Shown here one piece after another: positions 8,900 through 19,392 of a stretch of 64,000 nucleotides of DNA. The notes under the pieces are model-generated. The model was not told the DNA's origin. It did not search any database and saw only the letters and a program-made list of their open reading frames with translations. Source of the stretch: an uncultured Paracoccus sp. (GTDB lineage: Bacteria > Pseudomonadota > Alphaproteobacteria > Rhodobacterales > Rhodobacteraceae); contig CAKTBJ010000013.1 in assembly GCA_934533075.1 (NCBI GenBank), positions 1 to 64,000 on the forward strand, in the 5' to 3' direction. The position numbers were made by a program, and so were the translations under genes. Position 1 is the stretch's first letter. Each line of letters starts with the position of its first letter.

Positions 8900-9633
8900 C
8901 CCTTTCCGGGCGCCATGTGCTGATCACCGGCGGCGGCACCGGGACGGGGGCGGACCTTGCGCGCGGCTTTGCCGCGGCGGGCGCCCGCGTCACCATCGCC
9001 GGCCGGCGGCTGGAGCCGCTGGAGGCCGTCGCCGCCGAGACCGGGGCGGGCGTGGTGCAGGCCGATGTCACCGACGAGGCGTCGGTGGCGGCCATGTTCG
9101 CCGCTGCCGGGCCGGTGGATGTGGTGATCGCCAATGCCGGCGCCTCGACCTCGGCGCCCTTTGGCAAGGTCTCGCTGGGCGAATGGAATCAGATGCTTGC
9201 GGTCAACCTGACCGGGGTGTTCCTGACCTTCCGCGCTGGCCTGGCGCAGTTTTCCGGCTGGGGGCGGCTGATCGCGGTGGCCTCGACGGCGGGGCTGAAG
9301 GGCTACGGCTATGTCGCGCCCTATGTGGCGGCCAAGCATGGCGTGGTGGGCCTGGTGCGCGGCCTCGCGCTGGAGGTGGCGAAGAAGCCCGTGACCGTCA
9401 ACGCCCTCTGCCCCGGCTTTCTGGATACCGAGATGACCGCGCGCTCCATCGCCAACATCGTGCGGACCACCGGCCGCACCGAGGAGCAGGCGCTGGCGGC
9501 GCTGACCGCCACCAATCCGCAGCGCCGGCTGGTGCGGCCCGCCGAGGTCACCGCCGCCGCGCTGTTCCTGTGCGGACCGGCATCGGATGCGATGAACGGG
9601 CAGGCCATCGCCATCGCCGGGGGGGAGATATGA
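8896..9633 (+). CDS. SDR-family dehydrogenase of the anthranilate-CoA pathway
   Basis: A 245-residue classical short-chain dehydrogenase/reductase: NAD(P)-binding TGGGTGTG at 11-18, NAG near 83-86, catalytic serine in VASTAG and the YVAAK active-site pair, ending with a typical [11 protein letters not shown]. It starts 1 bp before the preceding stop ends (ATG at 8896, ribosome site GGAGGCG), so it is coupled to the monooxygenase/reductase. By position it probably oxidises or reduces the alicyclic hydroxyacyl/keto-CoA intermediate formed after dearomatisation; the precise step is not shown by sequence. Confidence 0.85.
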   Translation: MTLSGRHVLITGGGTGTGADLARGFAAAGARVTIAGRRLEPLEAVAAETGAGVVQADVTDEASVAAMFAAAGPVDVVIANAGASTSAPFGKVSLGEWNQMLAVNLTGVFLTFRAGLAQFSGWGRLIAVASTAGLKGYGYVAPYVAAKHGVVGLVRGLALEVAKKPVTVNALCPGFLDTEMTARSIANIVRTTGRTEEQALAALTATNPQRRLVRPAEVTAAALFLCGPASDAMNGQAIAIAGGEI

Positions 9634-10078
9634 CGGAACCGCAGGAGCCTCTGGACCCCCTGTCCAAGCGCCGGTTGCGGCTGTGGATCAGGATGCTGGC
9701 GGTGACGCGGCGGGCCGAGACGCAACTGCGCGACTATCTGCGCCGCAACCACGACACCACGCTGCCGCGCTTCGACGTGATGGCGGCGCTGTGGCGGCGG
9801 GGCGAGCCGGTGACCATGACCGAGCTGTCGCGGATGCTGCTGGTGTCGAACAGCAACGTCACCGCCATCTGCGCGCCGCTGGAAAAGGACGGCATCATCG
9901 AGCGCCTGCCCTGCGACGAGGACCGCCGCACCATCCGCGTCAACCTGACCGACAGCGGCCGCGTGCTGTTCGAGCGTATCGCCATCGGCCACGAGGCCGA
10001 GATTTCCCAGATCTTCGCGCCGCTGGACGGGGACGACCTCGACCAGATGCGCACCCTGCTCAGAAAGCTTGCAAACCC

Positions 10079-10082
<4 letters not shown>
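9630..10082 (+). CDS. MarR-family transcriptional regulator
   Basis: A 150-residue winged-helix protein. The recognition region [51 protein letters not shown] (residues about 68-117) has the MarR DR-R wing. It is embedded in the catabolic operon with ATGA overlaps on both sides, an arrangement that makes it autoregulated with the pathway. MarR proteins next to aromatic-CoA genes commonly respond to the acyl-CoA or the aromatic acid; the ligand here is likely 2-aminobenzoate or its CoA ester, an inference from context. The dyad at 6513-6525 is a candidate target. Confidence 0.85.
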
Positions 10083-10915
<833 letters not shown>

Positions 10916-10926
10916 GGGGGAACGGC

Positions 10927-12081
10927 ATGGATCGCAGTTTTCTGGACTGGCCGTTCTTTGACGACAGCCACCGCGACTTTGCCGCGCGGCTGGACGCATG
11001 GGCGGGCGAGGCGCTGGCCGGCGTCGACCATCACGATACCGACGCCGCCTGTCGCGATCTGGTGGCGCGGCTGGGCGCGGATGACTGGCTGGCCCCCACC
11101 GGCGCCGGCGAGGGCGAAACCCTCGACGTGCGCACCCTGTGCCTGGCGCGCGAAACCCTGGCCCGCCATGACGGGCTGGCGGATTTTTCCTTCGCCATGC
11201 AGGGGCTTGGCATGGGCGCCATCAGCCTGTTCGGCACCGCCCGGCAACGCGAATGGCTGGCGCGCACCCGCAAGGGGCAGGCCATCGCCGCCTTTGCGCT
11301 GACCGAGCCGGGGGCGGGGTCGGATGTGGCCTCGACCGCGACCACGGCGGTGCGGGATGGCGACGGCTGGGTGCTGAACGGCGAAAAGACCTATATTTCC
11401 AACGGCGGCATCGCCGATGTCTATGTGATCTTCGCCCGCACCGGCGAGGCGCCCGGCGCGCGGGGCCTGTCGGCCTTCCTGATGCCCGCCGATACGCCCG
11501 GTCTGGAGGTCGTGGACCGCATCGAGGTCATGGCCCCGCATCCGCTGGCGCATCTGCGGCTGACCGACCTGCGGCTGCCCGCCGACGCCCTGATCGGCCA
11601 GCCGGGGCAGGGGTTCAAGATCGCCATGTCGGTGCTGGACGTGTTCCGCTCGACCGTGGGGGCGGCTGCTTTGGGCTTTGGTCGCCGCGCGCTGGACGAG
11701 GCCGTTTCCCGCGCCACCCGCATCCGCGCCGATGGCAGCCAGCTTGCGCAGTTGCAGATGGTGCAGGGGCATCTGGCCGACATGGCGCTGCGCATCGACG
11801 CGGCCGCGCTGCTGGTCTATCGCGCCGCCTGGACCAAGGACCGGGGCGCCGCCCGCGTCTCGCGCGAGGCGGCGATGGCCAAGCTCTACGCCACCGAGGC
11901 CGCCAGCCAGGTCATCGACATGGCCGTGCAGCTTCACGGCGGCGATGGCGTCCGCGACGGCCAGGTGGTCGAGCGGCTTTACCGCGAGATCAGGGCCTTG
12001 CGCATCTATGAGGGGGCCTCGGACGTGCAGCGGGTGGTGATCGCCCGCGCGGTTCTGGACGCGGCGAAAGGGGCGGCATAA
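10927..12081 (+). CDS. Acyl-CoA dehydrogenase
   Basis: A 384-residue FAD enzyme of the acyl-CoA dehydrogenase family: [20 protein letters not shown] (FAD/substrate binding, about 122-141), [10 protein letters not shown], the C-terminal helix bundle with QLHGGDGV and [20 protein letters not shown], whose EGASD end carries the usual glutamate-type catalytic region. Start ATG at 10927 follows GAGGGGGAA. It fits a beta-oxidation-like dehydrogenation of the cyclohexane/cyclohexene carboxyl-CoA intermediate. It ends by sharing one base with the next start codon. Confidence 0.88.
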   Translation: MDRSFLDWPFFDDSHRDFAARLDAWAGEALAGVDHHDTDAACRDLVARLGADDWLAPTGAGEGETLDVRTLCLARETLARHDGLADFSFAMQGLGMGAISLFGTARQREWLARTRKGQAIAAFALTEPGAGSDVASTATTAVRDGDGWVLNGEKTYISNGGIADVYVIFARTGEAPGARGLSAFLMPADTPGLEVVDRIEVMAPHPLAHLRLTDLRLPADALIGQPGQGFKIAMSVLDVFRSTVGAAALGFGRRALDEAVSRATRIRADGSQLAQLQMVQGHLADMALRIDAAALLVYRAAWTKDRGAARVSREAAMAKLYATEAASQVIDMAVQLHGGDGVRDGQVVERLYREIRALRIYEGASDVQRVVIARAVLDAAKGAA

Positions 12082-12494
12082 TGGCCTATACCCGCCGCTA
12101 TCAGATCGAGTTCAACCATTGCGACCCCGCCGGGATCGTCTTTTACCCGCGCTATTTCGAGTTGCTGAACTCGGTGGCCGAGAATTTCTTCAAGGACGTG
12201 CTGGGCCGCCCCTTCGCGCAGGTGATCGGGGGCGGCAACGGCTCGCCCACCGTGCGGCTGGAGGCGCAGTTCAAGGCGCCCTCGCGGCTTGGCGACGTGG
12301 TGGAATTCGCCATCCATGTGCGCGCCGTGGGCCGCAGCAGCGTCGATTTCCACACCACCCTGCACGGCAGCGACGGGACCCTTCGCGCCGAATTCGATCA
12401 CCGCGTGGTCTGGACGCAGGGGATGGCTTCCGCCCCCTGGCCCGACGCCCTGCGCACCCGCCTGGAGGCCGCCATGAAGGAGGATATGCCATGA
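12081..12494 (+). CDS. Acyl-CoA thioesterase, 4-hydroxybenzoyl-CoA thioesterase (hot-dog) family
   Basis: A 137-residue single hot-dog domain protein. The signature NHCDPAGIVFYPRYFELLN near residues 12-28 contains the catalytic aspartate of the 4HBT family. The start codon overlaps the preceding stop by one base (TAATG). In such operons a thioesterase may release CoA from dead-end or excess aromatic-CoA esters, protecting the free CoA pool, rather than catalysing a main-line step. Confidence 0.85.
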   Translation: MAYTRRYQIEFNHCDPAGIVFYPRYFELLNSVAENFFKDVLGRPFAQVIGGGNGSPTVRLEAQFKAPSRLGDVVEFAIHVRAVGRSSVDFHTTLHGSDGTLRAEFDHRVVWTQGMASAPWPDALRTRLEAAMKEDMP

Positions 12495-12907
12495 CGACCG
12501 AAACCCACAGCCCGCACCAGTTCCTGAATCCGCCCGGCTGGGCGCCCGCCAAGGGCTATGCCAACGGCATGGCGGCCTCGGGGCGGCTGGTGTTCCTGGG
12601 CGGGCTGATCGGCTGGAACGGCCAGCAGCAGTTCGAGACCGACGAGATGGTCGGCCAGATCGAGCAGGCGCTGGCCAATATCGTCGCCGTTCTGGCCGAG
12701 GCCGGCGGGAGGCCCGAGCATCTGGTGCGGCTGACCTGGTATGTGACCTCCAAGCAGGAATATGTGGACAACCTGCGCGAGGTCGGCCGCGCCTATCGCA
12801 AGCATCTGGGCAAGCATTTCCCCAGCATGGCCGTGGTGCAGGTGGTGGCGCTGGTGGAGGACCGCGCCAAGGTCGAGATCGAGGCCACCGCCGTCATCCC
12901 GGAATGA
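12491..12907 (+). CDS. RidA/YjgF-family protein, apparently without the catalytic arginine
   Basis: A 138-residue Rid-fold protein with LVFLGGLIGWNG, AEAGGRPEHLVRLTWYVTSKQEY and a C-terminal VEIEATAVIP. True RidA enamine/imine deaminases carry an arginine in the segment FPARSCVEV (Arg105 in E. coli). The corresponding segment here reads FPSMAVVQV, so that position is methionine by my hand alignment. The glutamate of the EIE motif is kept. Rid subfamilies without the arginine generally lack imine deaminase activity, so the role in removing the amino group of the pathway enamine is plausible by context but doubtful by residue. Start overlaps the thioesterase stop (ATGA). Confidence 0.82.
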   Translation: MTTETHSPHQFLNPPGWAPAKGYANGMAASGRLVFLGGLIGWNGQQQFETDEMVGQIEQALANIVAVLAEAGGRPEHLVRLTWYVTSKQEYVDNLREVGRAYRKHLGKHFPSMAVVQVVALVEDRAKVEIEATAVIPE

Positions 12908-12920
12908 GGGGCTGAAAATC

Positions 12921-12950
12921 CGGGGCGGTCCGGCATGGCCGGGCGCCCCG
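12921..12950 (+). other. Hairpin in the only wide gap of the catabolic operon
   Basis: Between ridA-like and the CoA ligase, outer arms CGGGGCG/CGCCCCG (12921-12927, 12944-12950) enclose inner arms CCGGC/GCCGG around ATG. No T tract follows. It may tune expression of the ligase or protect an mRNA end. Confidence 0.45.
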
Positions 12951-12964
12951 TCAGGGAGGGAACG

Positions 12965-14599
12965 ATGAACAATCAACCGCTTGGCCCGTCCGGCCATGTC
13001 GATACCTTTACCCGCGACAACCTGCCGCCGGCCGAGTTGTGGCCGCAGATCGACCTTGGCCAGTTCTATTATCCCGAGTGGCTGAACGCGGGCTATGAAC
13101 TGACCGACCGCATGGTCGAGCGCGGCTTCGGCGACCATATCGCCCTGATCGGCAATGGCCGGGTGCGCACCTACAAGGAGCTGTCGGACTGGACCAACCG
13201 CATCGCGCATGCGCTGGTCGAGGATTACAAGGTCAGGCCGGGCAACCGCGTCCTGATCCGCTCGGCCAACAATCCGGCGATGGTGGCCTGCTGGCTGGCG
13301 GCGACCAAGGCCGGGGCGGTGGTTGTCAACTCCATGCCCATGCTGCGGGCGGGAGAGCTGGAAAAGATCGTGGACAAGGCCGAGATCGGGCTGGCGCTCT
13401 GCGACACCCGCCTGATGGAGGAGATGGTGCTGTGCCAGCAGCGCAGCCGTTTCCTCGGCACGGTGATCGGCTTCGATGGCAGCGCCAACCATGACGCGGA
13501 ACTGGACCGCGCGGCCCTGTCCAAGCCGGTGAAGTTCGATTGCGTGCAGACCGGGCGCGACGACGTGGCGCTGCTGGGCTTTACCTCCGGCACGACCGGG
13601 GCGCCCAAGGCGACCATGCATTTCCACCGCGACATCCTGATCATCGCCGACGCCTATGCGCGCGAGGTGCTGAACGTGCAGCCGAACGATGTCTTCGTCG
13701 GCTCGCCGCCTTTGGCCTTTACCTTCGGGCTGGGCGGGCTGGCGGTGTTCCCGCTGCGCTTCGGTGCGGCGGCGGCGCTGCTGGAGAACGCCTCGCCGCC
13801 GAACATGGTCGAGATCATCCAGAAATACCGCGCCACTGTCTGCTTCACCGCGCCGACCGCCTATCGCGCCATGCTGAATGCGATGGAAGCGGGCGCCGAT
13901 CTGGGCAGCCTGCGCGCCGCGGTCTCGGCGGGCGAGACCCTGCCGGCGCCGGTCTACGAGGACTGGCTGGCCAAGACCGGGCTGCCGATGCTGGACGGCA
14001 TCGGCTCGACCGAGATGCTGCATATCTTCGTCACCAACCGCTTCGACGATCACCATCCGGGGTCCACCGGGCGGCCGGTCGGCGGCTATCAGGCCAAGGT
14101 GGTGGACGACGACATGAACGAGGTGCCGCGCGGCCAGCTTGGCCGGCTGGCGGTGCGCGGGCCGGTGGGCTGCCGTTACCTGGACGACGAGGCCAAGCAG
14201 CGCGAATATGTCCGCGACGGCTGGAACCTGACCGGCGACATGTTCAGCCAGGACGAGGAGGGGCGCTTCCATTTCGGCGCCCGCAGCGACGGCATCATCC
14301 TCTCGGCGGGCTACAATATCGCCGGGCCGGAGGTGGAGGCGGCGCTGCTGACCCATCCGGCCGTGGCCGAATGCGCCGTGGTCGGCGCCCCGGACGAGGC
14401 GCGCGGGCAGGTGGTCTGCGCCCATATCGTGCTGAAGCCCGGCCATGAGGGCGACGCGCTGCTGGTGCGCGACATTCAGGACCATGTGAAGCGCACCATC
14501 GCCCCCTACAAATACCCCCGCAAGGTGGTGTTCACCGACGCCCTGCCGAAAACCGAAAGCGGCAAGATCCAGCGTTTCCGCCTGAAGGAGGGGGCCTGA
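12965..14599 (+). CDS. 2-aminobenzoate (benzoate-type) CoA ligase
   Basis: A 544-residue AMP-forming acyl-CoA synthetase. Visible motifs: phosphate loop FTSGTTGAPKATMHFHRD at about 207-224, adenine/aromatic motif DGIGSTEMLHIF near 345, hinge GARSDGIILSAGYNIAGPEVE near 440-460, and the catalytic lysine in LPKTESGKIQRF at the end. Extended N-terminus and STEMLHIF place it in the benzoate-CoA ligase group. It would activate the aromatic acid (2-aminobenzoate by context) to its CoA thioester with ATP, giving the substrate of the first enzyme of the operon. Start ATG 12965 has GGGAGGGAACG before it. Confidence 0.88.
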   Translation: MNNQPLGPSGHVDTFTRDNLPPAELWPQIDLGQFYYPEWLNAGYELTDRMVERGFGDHIALIGNGRVRTYKELSDWTNRIAHALVEDYKVRPGNRVLIRSANNPAMVACWLAATKAGAVVVNSMPMLRAGELEKIVDKAEIGLALCDTRLMEEMVLCQQRSRFLGTVIGFDGSANHDAELDRAALSKPVKFDCVQTGRDDVALLGFTSGTTGAPKATMHFHRDILIIADAYAREVLNVQPNDVFVGSPPLAFTFGLGGLAVFPLRFGAAAALLENASPPNMVEIIQKYRATVCFTAPTAYRAMLNAMEAGADLGSLRAAVSAGETLPAPVYEDWLAKTGLPMLDGIGSTEMLHIFVTNRFDDHHPGSTGRPVGGYQAKVVDDDMNEVPRGQLGRLAVRGPVGCRYLDDEAKQREYVRDGWNLTGDMFSQDEEGRFHFGARSDGIILSAGYNIAGPEVEAALLTHPAVAECAVVGAPDEARGQVVCAHIVLKPGHEGDALLVRDIQDHVKRTIAPYKYPRKVVFTDALPKTESGKIQRFRLKEGA

Positions 14600-14603
14600 A
14601 CGG

Positions 14604-14639
14604 CCCGCGCCCCGCCGCGGGGAGACGGCGGGGCGCGGG
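14604..14639 (+). terminator. Strong hairpin after the CoA ligase gene
   Basis: Perfect 14-bp arms (14604-14617 with 14626-14639), almost all G-C, around an 8-nt loop, 5 bp past the stop codon. There is no T tract, so it may be a Rho-assisted terminator or a 3' stabiliser separating the catabolic genes from the importer. Confidence 0.7.
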
Positions 14640-14672
14640 ATGTGACGCAGGGGCCGATGGCATTGGTGCTTG

Positions 14673-14741
14673 CGTAACGGCGAGGCATCGCCAACCATAA
14701 CAACGGCATGGGGCGAGCCATAACGCGGCCATGCCACAAGG
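14673..14741 (+). promoter_or_regulatory. Three 23-bp imperfect direct repeats upstream of the anthranilate-linked importer
   Basis: TAAC recurs at 14675, 14698 and 14721, exactly 23 bp apart, each followed by a GCAT or CCAT element (TAAC-N6-GCAT, TAAC-N4-GCAT, TAAC-N4-CCAT). Units two and three also share CATAAC. The 23-bp period is about two helical turns, so a protein could bind all copies on one face. The last unit ends at the ribosome site of the binding-protein gene. Confidence 0.5.
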
Positions 14742-14750
14742 GAGGATGAA

Positions 14751-15893
14751 ATGAAGAAACTGATGACGCTCGGCCTTGCGGCCGCGCTGATGGGGGGTGC
14801 CGCCTATGCCGGCCCCGTGAAGGTCGGCATGATCACCACCCTGTCGGGCGGCGGCGCCGGCCTCGGCGTGGACATGCGCGACGGCTTTGCTCTGGCGCTG
14901 AAACTGGCCGGCGATGACGCCGCCGACATCACCCTGATCACCGAGGACGACCAGCAAAAGCCCGATGTCGGCGTGCAGGTCGCCGACCGCATGATCCAGC
15001 AGGACAATGTGGACGTGCTGGCGGGGATCGTGTTCTCGAACGTCGCGGTGGCGGTGGTGCCGGCGGCGACGGCGCAGGGCAAGTTCTTCCTGTCCGCCAA
15101 TGCCGGCCCCTCGCAGCTGACCGGCGCGAACTGCAACCCGAATTACTTCTCGGTCAGCTACCAGAACGACAACCTGCACGAGGGCGCGGGGCAGGCGGCG
15201 ACCGATCTGGGCTATCAGAAGGTCTTCGTGATGGCGCCGAACTATCCGGCCGGCACCGACGCGATCAACGGCTTCCGCCGCTATTACACCGGCGACCTGG
15301 CCGGCGAGGTCTATACGCAATTGCAGCAGACCGACTATGCCGGCGAGATCGCCCAGATCCGCGATTCCGGGGCGGATGCGCTGTTCTTCTTCCTGCCCGG
15401 CGGTTTGGGCATTTCCTTCATGAAGCAATATGCCGCCTCGGGTCTGGACGTGCCGATCGTGGCGCCGGCCTTCAGCTTCAGCCAGGACGTGCTGCCGGCG
15501 ATGGGCGATGCGGCGCTGGGCGTGCGCAATGCCTCCACCTGGTCGCCCGACCTCGACAACCCGGCCAACGCCGCCTTCGTCGAGGCGTTCCGGGCCGAAT
15601 ATGGCCGCATCCCCTCGATCTATGCGGCGCAGGGGTTTGACACCGCCAACCTGATCGTGTCGGCGGCGAAGGTGGCCGAGGTGTCCGACGCCGACGCCTT
15701 CCGCGAGGCGCTGCGCAAGGCCGATTTCGCCTCGGTGCGCGGCAATTTCGCCTTCGGTCCCGACCAGCACCCGATTCAGGACCTGTATCTGCGCGAGGTG
15801 ATCAAGGACGGCGACGGCACGCTGACCAACCAGATCGTGGCGCCGCTGATGACCGGGCACGGCAACAGCTTTGCCGCCGATTGCTCGATGTGA
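14751..15893 (+). CDS. Branched-chain-type ABC importer, periplasmic binding protein (anthranilate-linked)
   Basis: A 380-residue Leu/Ile/Val-type type I periplasmic binding protein with a signal peptide ending AAYA at about residue 20. The core begins VKVGMITTLSGGGAGLGVDMRDGFALALK, as usual for the family. It is the first gene of a five-gene importer running in the same direction as the anthranilate-CoA genes 150 bp upstream, so the ligand is probably 2-aminobenzoate or a related aromatic acid rather than an amino acid. That is inferred from context. Start has GGGAGGATGA just upstream. Confidence 0.85.
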   Translation: MKKLMTLGLAAALMGGAAYAGPVKVGMITTLSGGGAGLGVDMRDGFALALKLAGDDAADITLITEDDQQKPDVGVQVADRMIQQDNVDVLAGIVFSNVAVAVVPAATAQGKFFLSANAGPSQLTGANCNPNYFSVSYQNDNLHEGAGQAATDLGYQKVFVMAPNYPAGTDAINGFRRYYTGDLAGEVYTQLQQTDYAGEIAQIRDSGADALFFFLPGGLGISFMKQYAASGLDVPIVAPAFSFSQDVLPAMGDAALGVRNASTWSPDLDNPANAAFVEAFRAEYGRIPSIYAAQGFDTANLIVSAAKVAEVSDADAFREALRKADFASVRGNFAFGPDQHPIQDLYLREVIKDGDGTLTNQIVAPLMTGHGNSFAADCSM

Positions 15894-15898
15894 TCGCG

Positions 15899-15924
15899 GG
15901 GCCGGGGGTGCCTGTCCCCGGCCC
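15899..15924 (+). other. Hairpin after the binding-protein gene
   Basis: Perfect 9-bp arms GGGCCGGGG/CCCCGGCCC with an 8-nt loop just after the stop of the binding-protein gene and before the permeases. This position is classic for structures that raise binding-protein mRNA above permease mRNA. Confidence 0.6.
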
Positions 15925-15951
15925 TGACCGCACCGACAGGGAGGGGGTCGC

Positions 15952-16863
15952 ATGCTGCTGGCCGAACAGCTTCTGAACGGGCTGCAATACGGGATGACGC
16001 TGTTTCTGATGGCGTCGGGGCTGACGCTGGTCTTCGGCGTCATGGGCCTGATCAATCTGGCGCATGGCGCGCTTTACATGACCGGCGCCTTCGCCTGCGC
16101 GGTGGTGGCGCAAAGGACCGGCAGCTTCGGGCTGGGCGTGGTGGCCAGCCTTGCCGCCGCGGCCGCCGCCGGCGCACTGATCGAGGTGGCGATCATCCGC
16201 CGCCTCTATCGGCGCAACCATCTGGATCAGGTGCTGGCCACCTTCGCGCTGATTCTCGTCCTGTCGGAGGCCGCGCGCTGGGCCTTCGGCAGCTTTCCCC
16301 TGTATCTGTCGCTGCCGGGCTGGCTGGGCCGGGCGGTGCATCTGCCGGGCGGGCTGACCTATCCGGCCTTTCGCCTCTTCGTGATCGTGCTGGGCGCGGC
16401 TATCGCGCTGGGCCTGTTCGCCCTGATGAGCAAGACCCGCCTGGGCCTGCGCATCCGCGCCGGCGAGGCCGACCGCGAGATGATCGGCGCGCTGGGCGTG
16501 GACATCGCCAGCCTCTACACGCTGGTCTTCGCGCTGGGCGCGGCGCTGGCCGGGCTGGCCGGGGCGCTGGTGGGGGCCAACACTTCCGTTCAGGTCGGCA
16601 TGGGCGAGCCGGTGCTGATCCTCGCCTTCGTGGTCATCGTGATCGGCGGCATCGGTTCCATCGGCGGGGCGCTGATCGCGGCGATCCTCGTGGGCATGAC
16701 CGAGGTGCTGGGCCGCGCCTTCCTGCCCGGCCTGCTGGCCCATGTCATGCCGCAGGCCGAGGCCAATGCCACCGGCGCCTCGCTGGCCTCGATGTCGATC
16801 TATGTCCTCATGGCGATCGTGCTGCTGTGGCGCCCCGCCGGCCTGTTCGGAGCGCGCGCATGA
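15952..16863 (+). CDS. Branched-chain-type ABC importer permease (LivH-like)
   Basis: A 303-residue inner-membrane protein with about eight hydrophobic segments. LLAEQLLNGLQYGMTLFLMASGLTLVFGVMGLINLAHGALYMTGAF is the standard LivH N-terminus, and the later ADREMIGALGVDI loop is the cytoplasmic coupling region that contacts the ATPases. Its stop overlaps the start of the LivM-like gene (ATGA). It would pair with that protein to form the pore of the anthranilate-linked importer. Confidence 0.88.
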   Translation: MLLAEQLLNGLQYGMTLFLMASGLTLVFGVMGLINLAHGALYMTGAFACAVVAQRTGSFGLGVVASLAAAAAAGALIEVAIIRRLYRRNHLDQVLATFALILVLSEAARWAFGSFPLYLSLPGWLGRAVHLPGGLTYPAFRLFVIVLGAAIALGLFALMSKTRLGLRIRAGEADREMIGALGVDIASLYTLVFALGAALAGLAGALVGANTSVQVGMGEPVLILAFVVIVIGGIGSIGGALIAAILVGMTEVLGRAFLPGLLAHVMPQAEANATGASLASMSIYVLMAIVLLWRPAGLFGARA

Positions 16864-17840
16864 GCCTGTCCCGCGAAACCCTGACCAATGCCGGGCTGCT
16901 GGCCGTGCTGATCGGCGGCGCGCTGCTGGCGCAGGCCACCGGCAACGTCTTCATGGTGACGATGGCCACCAAGGCGGCGATCTTCGCGCTGGCGGCGGTG
17001 GGGCTGAACCTCGTGCTGGGCTATGGCGGCATGGTCAGCTTCGGTCACGCCGCCTTCTTCGGCATCGGCGGCTATGTCTGCGGCATCCTGGCCAGCCACG
17101 GCATGTCCGGCCAGCCGATCCTGTGGGGGCTGTCGGGCACCAATGCCATGCTGGCGATCTGGCCGGCGGCGATGCTGGTCTCGGCGCTGGTGGCCCTGCT
17201 GATCGGCGCCATGTCGCTGCGCACCAGTGGCGTCTATTTCATCATGGTCACGCTGGCCTTCGCGCAGATGGTCTATTACTTCGCGATAAGCTGGCCGAAA
17301 TATGGCGGCGAGGACGGGCTGAGCTTTTACGTCCGCAACAAGCTGGGCGGGATCAACACCATGATGCCGCTGAACTATTTCCTGATCTGCGCCACGCTGC
17401 TGGTGCTGGCGCTGGCGCTGACGGCGGTGATCACCCGCGCCCGCTTCGGGCTGGCCCTGCAAGCCGTGCGCGCCAATCCGCAACGCGCGCTGGCGGTGGG
17501 CATCCGGCCCTTCGCGGTGCGGCTGACGGCCTTCGTGCTGTCGGGCGCCATCACCGGGCTGGCCGGGGCGCTTTACGCCGACCTCAACCGCTTCGTCGGG
17601 CCGGGGATGCTGTCATGGCACATGTCGGGCGAGATCATGGTCTTCGTGATTCTCGGCGGGGTGGGGCGGCTGATGGGTCCGGTCGCCGGCGCGATGGCCT
17701 TCATCCTGCTGGAGCATGTGCTGGGCGGCTGGACCGAATACTGGCAGGCGCCCCTGGGCCTGCTGCTGCTGGCCATCGTGCTGTTCGCGCCCGGCGGGCT
17801 GATCGGCCTCGTTGCCGGGCGGGAGCGTCACCATGACTGA
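16860..17840 (+). CDS. Branched-chain-type ABC importer permease (LivM-like)
   Basis: A 326-residue membrane protein; FALAAVGLNLVLGYGGMVSFGHAAFFGIGGYVCGIL is the LivM signature and LALQAVRANPQRALAVGI is its coupling loop. It overlaps LivH-like by 4 bp and the ATPase gene by 8 bp, so the importer genes are translationally coupled. Forms the membrane channel with the LivH-like partner. Confidence 0.88.
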   Translation: MSLSRETLTNAGLLAVLIGGALLAQATGNVFMVTMATKAAIFALAAVGLNLVLGYGGMVSFGHAAFFGIGGYVCGILASHGMSGQPILWGLSGTNAMLAIWPAAMLVSALVALLIGAMSLRTSGVYFIMVTLAFAQMVYYFAISWPKYGGEDGLSFYVRNKLGGINTMMPLNYFLICATLLVLALALTAVITRARFGLALQAVRANPQRALAVGIRPFAVRLTAFVLSGAITGLAGALYADLNRFVGPGMLSWHMSGEIMVFVILGGVGRLMGPVAGAMAFILLEHVLGGWTEYWQAPLGLLLLAIVLFAPGGLIGLVAGRERHHD

Positions 17841-18578
17841 GCCGGTCCTCGACATCAAAGACCTGCGCAAGAGCTTCGGCGCGCTGAAGGCCACCGACGG
17901 CGTGTCGCTGAGCCTGCTGCCGGGGGAAATCCATGCCCTGATCGGTCCCAACGGCGCCGGGAAGTCGACGCTGATCAAGCAGATCACCGGGGAAATCCGG
18001 CCCGATTCCGGCAGCATCCGTTTTCTGGGCGAGGCGGTGGACGGGCTGGACGCGGCGGCGCGGGCGCGCAAGGGGCTGGCGCGCAGCTTTCAGGTCAGTT
18101 CGGTCATTGCCGATTTCACCGTCTTGCAGAACGTGGCCTTGGCGGTGATGGGCGAAAGCGGCACCATCTACCGCTTCCTGCGCCCGGTGCTGCGCGACCC
18201 CGCGCTGACCGGCCCGGCGCGCGAGCATATCGCGCAGGCCGGCCTCGCCGGTCGCGAGGCGATGCGCGCGGACGAGTTGTCCCACGGCGAGCGCCGCAAG
18301 CTGGAGATCGCGATGGCGCTGGCCATGCGCCCGCGCGCCTTCCTGCTGGACGAGCCGATGGCCGGCATGGGCACCGAGGGCGCCGGGCAACTGGTCGCCC
18401 TGCTGTCGGACCTGCGCCACGAGGCGCCGATCCTGCTGGTCGAGCATGACATGGATGCGGTCTTTGCGCTGGCCGACCGGATTTCGGTCCTGTCCTATGG
18501 CCGGGTCATCGCCTCCGGCAGCGTGGCCGAGATTCGCGGCAGCGTGGAGGTCCGCCGCTCCTACCTGGGCGAGGATAT

Positions 18579-18582
<4 letters not shown>
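17833..18582 (+). CDS. Branched-chain-type ABC importer ATPase (LivG-like)
   Basis: A 249-residue ATPase with Walker A GPNGAGKST near 42-50, LivG-type signature LSHGERRKLEIAMAL, Walker B AFLLDEPMAGM and H-loop LLVEHDMD. The signature SHGER instead of SGGQ is usual for LivG relatives. Start ATG at 17833 lies inside the end of the preceding permease gene; a start further upstream would only lengthen the overlap. Confidence 0.88.
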
Positions 18583-19268
<686 letters not shown>

Positions 19269-19392
19269 GCGCTTGACGACGAAACCGACCGCCGGGCGGA
19301 GGTGACCACGGCCGGCACGGAATCCGGTCATGGTGCCGCCTGTCCTCCGGCCCTGAAGGCGGTCCCGTATTCCGCGGATGCGAACAGGCCGG

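Noticed and set aside
14673..14741. Replication origin iterons
   Set aside because: Three degenerate units directly before an importer ribosome site, with no initiator gene, DnaA boxes or AT-rich unwinding region nearby; an operator is simpler.
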